This document shows, piece by piece, positions 57,972 to 64,000 of a stretch of DNA of 64,000 nt; the first letter of the stretch is position 1, and every line of letters begins with the position of its first letter. This DNA comes from Euryodendron excelsum (Eukaryota; Streptophyta; Magnoliopsida; Ericales; Pentaphylacaceae), in NCBI GenBank assembly GCA_033060915.1, contig CM065377.1, positions 51,584,683 through 51,648,682 on the forward strand. Direction: 5' to 3'. The translations under genes and the position numbers were made by a program. The notes under the pieces are model-generated. The model worked only from the letters and a program-made list of their open reading frames with translations. It was not told the origin of the DNA and did not search any database.

Positions 57972-58445
57972 ATGAACACCATCAACACTTTTCTCATAGC
58001 TTTTCTGCTCACCACAACCCTCTCCATTGCCACCCGACCCGAACCCATGGGATCATCCCAACCCCAGCCCAAGCCCTCCAAAGAAGAGGGTCACCACCAA
58101 ACCCAAAGCAACAAGGGTGGTGGTGGTGGAAGTGATGGGGGGACGGGCGGGTTCTTCAGTCCCGGAGGTGGGTTTAATATTCCAGGGATTGGAAACGGGT
58201 GGGGCAACGGAGTAGGTGGCGGCTACGGGGCAGGGTACGGGGGTCCGACTGGAGGGTACTCCAAAGGTGGTAACGTAAGGCCCACTGTGGTTTGTAAAGA
58301 GAAGGGCCCATGTTTCAAGAAGAAGCTGATCTGTCCGGCCAAGTGCTTCACCTCCTACAGCCGGTCTGGTAAGAACTACGGTGCCGGTGGCGGCGGCGGC
58401 GGCTGCACCATTGACTGCAAGGAGAAATGTGTTGCTTACTGTTAA
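57972..58445 (+). CDS. Secreted glycine-rich protein with cysteine-rich C-terminus
   Basis: A single exon of 157 codons. Residues 1-21 (MNTINTFLIAFLLTTTLSIA) form a clear signal peptide. A Pro/Gln/His-rich linker follows (about 22-47), then a Gly-rich region (48-100) with GGGGG runs and a GGYGAGYGG repeat. The C-terminal domain is basic with eight cysteines: VVCKEKGPC, LICPAKC, then after another Gly run GGGCTIDCKEKCVAYC, ending at the last Cys. This matches a small plant family annotated as glycine-rich cell wall proteins. A structural or disulfide-linked cell-wall role is likely but unproven; an antimicrobial-like role for the Cys domain is an alternative. The start is fixed by the signal peptide and by the ACCATGAAC context. 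The ORFs 57875-58135, 58027-58215 and minus 58053-58487 are shadows. Confidence 0.9.
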   Translation: MNTINTFLIAFLLTTTLSIATRPEPMGSSQPQPKPSKEEGHHQTQSNKGGGGGSDGGTGGFFSPGGGFNIPGIGNGWGNGVGGGYGAGYGGPTGGYSKGGNVRPTVVCKEKGPCFKKKLICPAKCFTSYSRSGKNYGAGGGGGGCTIDCKEKCVAYC

Positions 58446-60494
58446 GAGGGGCCGGTAGCTCAGCTGGTAACATATATATATGTGCAATATGTGATGTTTT
58501 TGTTAGTTTTGGTTTTGTTTAAGTGATGCACACTTGAATTAGTAACTATGGTTTTTGGATGTGATGCCATGATGGTTGTATGAGCACACGAGTGTTCCTT
58601 TTCTTCTTTCTTTTTTCTTTTTCTTTTTCTTGGCTTCCTTTATATGAATATGATGATAATAAAAATGAAATGATATAGTTTTAGTAGGTAGTAGATGGTG
58701 ATGGGGATGGTGATGCATGTGTTTTCTCAGGGTAATGAGAAGAAAATTCCAATGATCAGAGATGAAAAACATGTATTCGTACATATGTATCTATAATATA
58801 TGATTCTTTATTGGCGCAGCAGTAAGTTAATTCCATCGTGATTTAATCATCACAAATTTAAAATAGGAAACAATATCTTCTCACAGGAGGCTGAGTAAGA
58901 ATGTATACATCTGATCTCTCCAAACTCAACGAAAATCTCGTGCATTAGGCTCTTTTATATATATATATATATATATATATGTCTATATAATGGTTGAGAA
59001 ATGACAGCCTCTTGTAGAACTTTTAAGTTTAAATTTTTAGGAGTTCTCCAATTGGTTTCCTTCATGATTTGGAAGAGAGAAGAAAAAAACAAAAAAAAAA
59101 GGAAAACAGTGGTTTCCCTTAGGCTCCATTTGTTTCACTAAAAAATAAATTTCATAAAGAAATTTTTTTCTTCAAAAATATTTGACTGTAAAAAAAAATG
59201 TATTTTTCCTTTATTTTCCATTTGTTTGGTATGAAATATAAATTTTTTCTAGATAAATTATTTGAGCTGTAGTTGTTATTTGAACAACATATAAATATAA
59301 AATAATTTTGCATATAATCACGTAAATGATTCAGATATTAAGAGAGAAAGAAATTAAAAAATTAGAACTCTTCTTTATGAAGTAGAATCATATGGGAGGC
59401 TTAGGGCATTGATAGAAATACACATGATGAATCCATCTTTTTTTCTACCTCTGTCATAGATCGTTGTTAGCACATCTATAATGATAATCCTATCTTCCAA
59501 AAATGGAAATGTAGAGAGAGATTTGAACTGTTTATTTTTGAAGGTTTGATCCAAATTCTTTCATTCTTCTACTCACAGAAAACTTTCTAGATAAAATCTC
59601 GAATGTTATTTTTCAATCTTTTTCTTTGTTTGGAATATATTTTTCTAGATTTAGAAATTTTCAAACAAAGAAATAACCAAACTTTTTAAATTTTTTAGAA
59701 AATATTTTTTTTCCTCATATTCTCCATTAAACAAACGGAAGCGTTCTATGACACTTTCTCTTCATTTTCTAGCTTTTGCTTTACTGACTTTTACCCATAC
59801 TGTTTCTGTTCTCCACTTCTCACTTGAAATTTTCTCCTGAACTTAGCCCAGAAAAAAAGAAGACACATTTCACTGCTACTTGAATTAAGAATGACTATTG
59901 AATGTCTTCAAAGAGATGCATGACAATTTGAAGTAGAGAGATTCAGAGAATAAGCTAGTGCATGGCACAAGGACCACTGTTCTTGTAGTGCAAATGGTAC
60001 CCAACAAGCATGAAAACCCTTAATGCAAATAACCATGAGTTCAAGGAGAGGAGTTAGCCAAGTGATAAAGGCTCCCTTCTGTACAACTAGTCACTCACTA
60101 CACTAACTCTAATTTTAACTCTATCAATAACCCGTTAACCATATCCTATATTATTGACTCTAAAAAAAATACATATATATTTATATAATAAAATATAACT
60201 TTTTTTAAAAAAAAAAGTCTCCTTCACGATTGTATCCAACGATTATAATTTATTTTTATAAACAATATATAATTAAAATCATTTGACAACTTCTCCTTTA
60301 CTTTCGATTTTCCTTCTAAAAGGATCACATCTTATTTTTTTAACACTTTACATAGAAAGAAGTAAAAAAGTGAACTGAGAAAATAAATATTTTTAAAATT
60401 CAAACAGTCTTTTTCATGGGTGCAGCTTTTCCGTACCACTTCCAAGATAATAACCAACCTGCATTGGGTAGCCCAGTAAAACAGGAGCAGAACC
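58446..60494. other. Region between GRP and SCAMP
   Basis: It holds the GRP 3' region, a TA microsatellite at 58958-58980, the hAT-like element at 59121-59743, and TTAGCCAAGTGATAAAGGCTCCC at 60056, which resembles a SINE A box without a convincing B box. No gene seen. Confidence 0.45.
59121..59743. mobile_element. Possible hAT-like MITE
   Basis: The left end GGCTCCATTTGTTTC and the complement of the right end, CGCTTCCGTTTGTTTAA, are inverted copies with a few mismatches. A second TCCATTTGTTTGG at 59216 suggests nesting. The interior is AT-rich and noncoding. The flanking octamers do not match, so the ends are approximate. Confidence 0.45.
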
Positions 60495-61120
60495 TCAAGG
60501 AACTGTCAACATTCTAGCTTGAAGTCTCACCTGCTTAACCGATGCCCGTTTTTGCATGTGATAATTGGAAGTATAGGGCGGGTCCAATGTGGCCCTCCCT
60601 TGGAGAGGATCATTTTCATCCCAAAAAAAAAATTTTAAAGTACTTCCTAGTCTTTTCCTTTCAGAATAAAACCCATTAAACACCTAAGTCAGTTATTGAT
60701 CTCCTCTGGCTAACCAAATTGCCAGTCTGGAAGACTGCAATATAAAAACATGCTCTTAAATCAATTATTGATATATTACACCAGACAAAGTCCTGAAGTA
60801 TACCTTCTATGATGCCAGGCCAAATACAAGCACACCAAAATGTCAAAAGAACAGATTTACAGAGGCAACCATCTCTGCAATTCTTGAATACAAAACAACA
60901 TACTTCTACTTTTACCAAGTGCCTAACAGCCATTTCTCGAAAGTCTTCCATTAATTCCCTAGCAAACATTGTAAACAAGAAAAACAAGCATATAAACAAA
61001 CAATCGAACAAGTATAACAAATTCCTCCTTGTGGTATCCGATTTCTCAATTTGTTTGCTCAGGCCAAGGTTCATCCAATACAAGATCACGGTCTAACTAT
61101 GTCCGGGTGGGGGGCAGCAA
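60495..61120 (-). other. Presumed 3' UTR and downstream region of SCAMP
   Basis: It follows the SCAMP stop on the minus strand. The small minus ORFs 60676-61089 and 60495-60683 show no family similarity and probably lie in UTR. I cannot place the polyadenylation site. Confidence 0.35.
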
Positions 61121-63850
61121 TCATATTGCTGCTCTCAAGGCTCCTCTTGCAGCCTCACGCTTCATCTCTGCTGCTTTCCCACTTCCTCGGAAATACATGT
61201 ATACTTGCTGCACAATGCAAGAGAACGCAGACAGTAAACAAACCAAAAGAAATAGCATGCTGCATGTATATGGTTGCACGTGGCAAATTTTTTTTTTTAT
61301 TTTTTATTTCTTTGTTGTAGTGTTCTTCTGAATTAGTAAAGATCAAATGAAGACTTTTGAAGAATCAGACCTGCATAACCCAGACGCTGAGCACCGTTTC
61401 AAGACAGAAAAATCCGAATCCAATGAAGTAGAATATCTGAGCAGAAGAAAATCAATTTAAACAATGATGTTAAGGGGAAATAAGAAAAAAGAAAACCAAA
61501 AGATATATGGTAATACAGGGATAAAGCTTACCCCAACTATGACATGATTACCAATGACATCTATTGCAGGCAGGATACCACTGTTCCAAAGGACCACACA
61601 AGCAAAATCATTAATGATGCTATCAGCACAAGAAAGCCCTAAGGACTGACAAAGAAACTGCGCTAAGTATGACTTCAGATTGGAGAAATTAAAATTTATG
61701 AAAGAACTTACGTGAGAGATTTTCCTTTGAATACTATAGGAGGAGCAACCGCAGCAAAAATGCAGAAACCAAGGTGAAGCTGTATGCAGTGGCAAAAAAA
61801 TGAGGCATCCTCCATGACAAGTTATAGGAGGCATAGCAGTTAGCACATCCAAATCAGAATACAGGAAAGCTTACCAAATAAAAAAGGAAAAACCACGTAA
61901 ACTTCATAGCACTTTCAGTCCTGTAACAAGGGCTTTGATGTTAATTAAAAGCAGAATGCTATCGGGCATAACAACTAACTCATGGCATAAGCACAGGTCA
62001 GAACGACAGGATGGCTGTTGTAAAAGAGATCCATGACATGAAAGCTCCTATACACTAACAATCATAATCAAAGCTTTGCAACTCTTAGAAGCTATTCAAA
62101 AACCTTCCTGAAAAACAAAAACCATTCATACTAATACATGCACATTGGTGAGGTTTCACCATTACCAGTCCATCATGTTTGCAGCTTGGCCACTTCATGG
62201 ATCTCCAATATGGTCAATAAGATTCAGATAGGATTAATCTGTTCAACTATGGGTTTACAAATTAAATACACGAAGAATATAAAAAGTAGTACCTAAAGGC
62301 ACGATAGAGTGGACGATACCACAACACGTATGCCAGAGGAACCCCTGATATGAAGTATATAAGAGAAAGGAACCAGATTTTTACCCCTACATCAACACAA
62401 ATAGAATCATGAGATCAGATAATCATAGAAAAGGGTATTAGCTAGAAAACAGAGGTAGAGAATAGAACAGAATTCTTTCCGTGCTAACCTTCCCCTTTAA
62501 TCCATGCTGCAGTAACAGCTATAATGTTCCATAGAAGACACCCAAACAATCCTGCATCCATCAGCATTTATATCATCAATGTGGGCCATCTTCACTGACT
62601 CATTAAAGAAGCTTTAGATACAAAGAGCAATAGAATCATCACAGCATGCACCAGCAATCTGCCCAATTTGTCTTATAAACACAACACTCTACTCCAAGAT
62701 GGCCTAATTTCTCCCACTGATATCATGAGTAAGACATGTAATCCCCTTCTCAAACCCAATCACCATACTAACACACCTTCTTTTGACCGGATGGAACAGG
62801 AGATTGAGCAAGTCATGACACTGGCAATGTAATTGCTAGAAGATAATACAAATAGTTTTCACTTTCATGACGTTCCTGCTATAACATATAACTTTTCATA
62901 TATACAAAAAACAACTACTGAGCATGTACTCAAGTATGAAATATTACAGCAGAATATCTAGTTCATCTGGAAAGAAAAATCAGGGAGCGGTGGCAGTAAA
63001 GGCAAAAACATGGTGGGGGGATGGTTGCGCAGGAAATTCCAATGGCAGTTAAGTGAAGGTGAAGCAAATGGAAGGACAGACTGAGAATATTGCTGTGTAC
63101 AACATAATTGGTTTTACAGATGTAACTTTTCCTGTCCTGCAGTAATTGAAGTTTTACAAAATTCAAGGTTAGACAACTTTTAGAGTGCATGTCTGATAAT
63201 CATGCCTCAGTCTGCATTCGGTAACCCCTGTTATGGTAACGTGGGATAAGAAATAACAGTATTATATGGCATAAAATGAAAACATCTATCCAACGATCAT
63301 CAATCATTCAAAGAACAATAAATTGCAACAAAAGTTCACCAACTTAACATATTTAAGCATATCCAAGGTTTATAATGCGTACACAAATTTATTTCTTAGT
63401 TTCACGCTGGCCTAATGAAAGTCAGTCTTTTAGTAAGCGTATATAAGCAGCTGTTTAGTGTATAAGCAATTCTTTAGTGGCCGCACCGAAAGGTACGTAC
63501 GGTGGAGGTTGGTTGAAGATGATGTTACGCGGCGTTCAGAACCAGTCTTGAAGTGAATGAATTAGAAAGAACGAAGAAGTAAGGAAATGAGACGACTCTT
63601 TCTTGAACTATATCATAAACAGATCTTCCCCTCCACACCAATCACGAGTTTCATACAACAAAAATTCTGACATATAATAAAAGAGAAAAACATAAGGCTG
63701 TCACAAAAATATCTAACATTGACATACCCAACAATGTTGTAAATGCAACATATTGCAATCTTTGTAGATGAACTGGTATTTCATTTGCGATATCATGATG
63801 GATGATTGGGAAAAAGGGCGGCCAATTTTTCTCCTCAAGAACAATACCAG
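61121..63850 (-). CDS. SCAMP: Secretory carrier-associated membrane protein (SCAMP), C-terminal eight exons (5' end outside window)
   Basis: SCAMPs are four-pass membrane proteins of the plasma membrane, trans-Golgi and early endosome, acting in vesicle trafficking. Minus-strand exons: 63850-63728, 62551-62489, 62386-62293, 61920-61875, 61779-61712, 61580-61532, 61436-61371 and 61207-61121 (stop TGA at 61123-61121). All join in frame to about 198 residues; only the 61371 donor (GTCTGA) is weak. The family hallmark before the first membrane helix, [16 protein letters not shown], is followed by four hydrophobic helices: AFTTLLG...[25 protein letters not shown], the helix around [13 protein letters not shown], and [18 protein letters not shown]. 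The cytosolic tail is basic ([14 protein letters not shown]). Plant SCAMPs have about 280-290 residues, so the N-terminal NPF and coiled-coil part lies in exons beyond 64000. The lettered ORFs on either strand here read through introns. Confidence 0.93.
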
Positions 63851-64000
63851 CTGCAAAGCAAAAAAAAGACCCAACTTATAAACTGCCAGGCAGAATTACA
63901 GGATATTCAGTTGCTAAGGAAATTGAATTTATTACTAAGTACTGCATCCAGCCCCCTCCTATAAAAAAAAAGAAAAAGAAAAAAGAAAAGAAAAGGAGAA
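63851..64000 (-). other. SCAMP intron, cut by the window edge
   Basis: An acceptor GCTTTGCAG (minus strand) borders exon 63850-63728. The remainder to the edge has no exon-like reading and ends in an A/G-rich run. Confidence 0.6.

Noticed and set aside
58450..58475. GGCCGGTAGCTCAGCTGGTA just after the GRP stop, resembling the 5' half of a tRNA with an A box
   Set aside because: No T-arm/B-box sequence or acceptor pairing follows; the next bases are an AT repeat. It lies in the 3' UTR of the gene.
60056..60120. GTTAGCCAAGTGATAAAGGCTCC as a tRNA or SINE start
   Set aside because: Only an A-box-like string is present, with no B box at the expected distance.

Overview
The window is nuclear DNA from a dicot-like, probably woody, flowering plant. 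This rests on AT-rich, intron-containing genes, abundant Ty3/gypsy and Ty1/copia remnants, Tourist- and Mutator-type MITEs, tRNA-derived SINEs, and four genes of clearly plant type. There are no bacterial operons, CRISPR arrays, or intact tRNA or rRNA genes. The species cannot be fixed from the sequence alone.

Bases 1 to about 24,900 are a retrotransposon graveyard that can be read as layers. The oldest layer is a minus-strand Tat/Ogre-like Ty3/gypsy element: a short LTR remnant at 13-781, gag fragments at 5764-7755, a degenerate tRNA-Arg-type primer site at 9284-9301, a 3.2-kb LTR at 9304-12512, and another partial LTR abutting it at 12513-14090. A plus-strand plant-mobile-domain (PMD) pseudogene lies at about 2430-3850. 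A plus-strand Athila-type element (about 14,100-23,150) has a tRNA-Asp-type primer site at 17434-17451 and remains of gag, protease, reverse transcriptase, RNase H and integrase, all broken by stops. Its 5' LTR contains a complete 1761-bp solo LTR (14,879-16,639) of SIRE-like copia type with a perfect 5-bp target-site duplication. The Athila element is cut off at about 23,150 and followed by the 3' end of another SIRE-like element (polypurine tract plus truncated LTR).

Bases 24,900-33,000 carry an intact gene for an internal alternative NAD(P)H dehydrogenase (NDA type). Its eight coding exons join in frame to 545 residues, and the C-terminal SRI fits dual mitochondrial/peroxisomal targeting. 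Bases 34,000-40,800 are again repeats: a SINE with a 14-bp target duplication, a minus-strand PMD pseudogene, a plus-strand SIRE-like LTR, and GC-rich short tandem repeats.

Bases 40,800-50,600 contain no recognisable gene. They hold low-copy tandem duplications, a 49-kb repeat array and MITE-like segments. Bases 50,714-53,708 encode a HAL2/PAP-phosphatase-like protein (three coding exons, 459 residues) with unusual changes in its metal-binding motifs; its first intron carries a Tourist-like MITE. Bases 57,972-58,445 encode a secreted glycine-rich, cysteine-tailed protein whose core promoter and leader are duplicated in tandem. Bases 61,121-63,850 (minus strand) are the last eight exons of a secretory carrier membrane protein (SCAMP); its 5' exons lie beyond the right edge.

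The most unusual pattern is window-wide. At least six LTR-associated sites from unrelated-looking retroelements carry arrays of short, degenerate, self-complementary words, most with a TCGA or GGCGCC core. In two divergent copia LTRs the words come as four pairs spaced about 70 bp apart. This is the best candidate for an under-described sequence system here. The four host genes are not functionally linked to each other in any obvious way.
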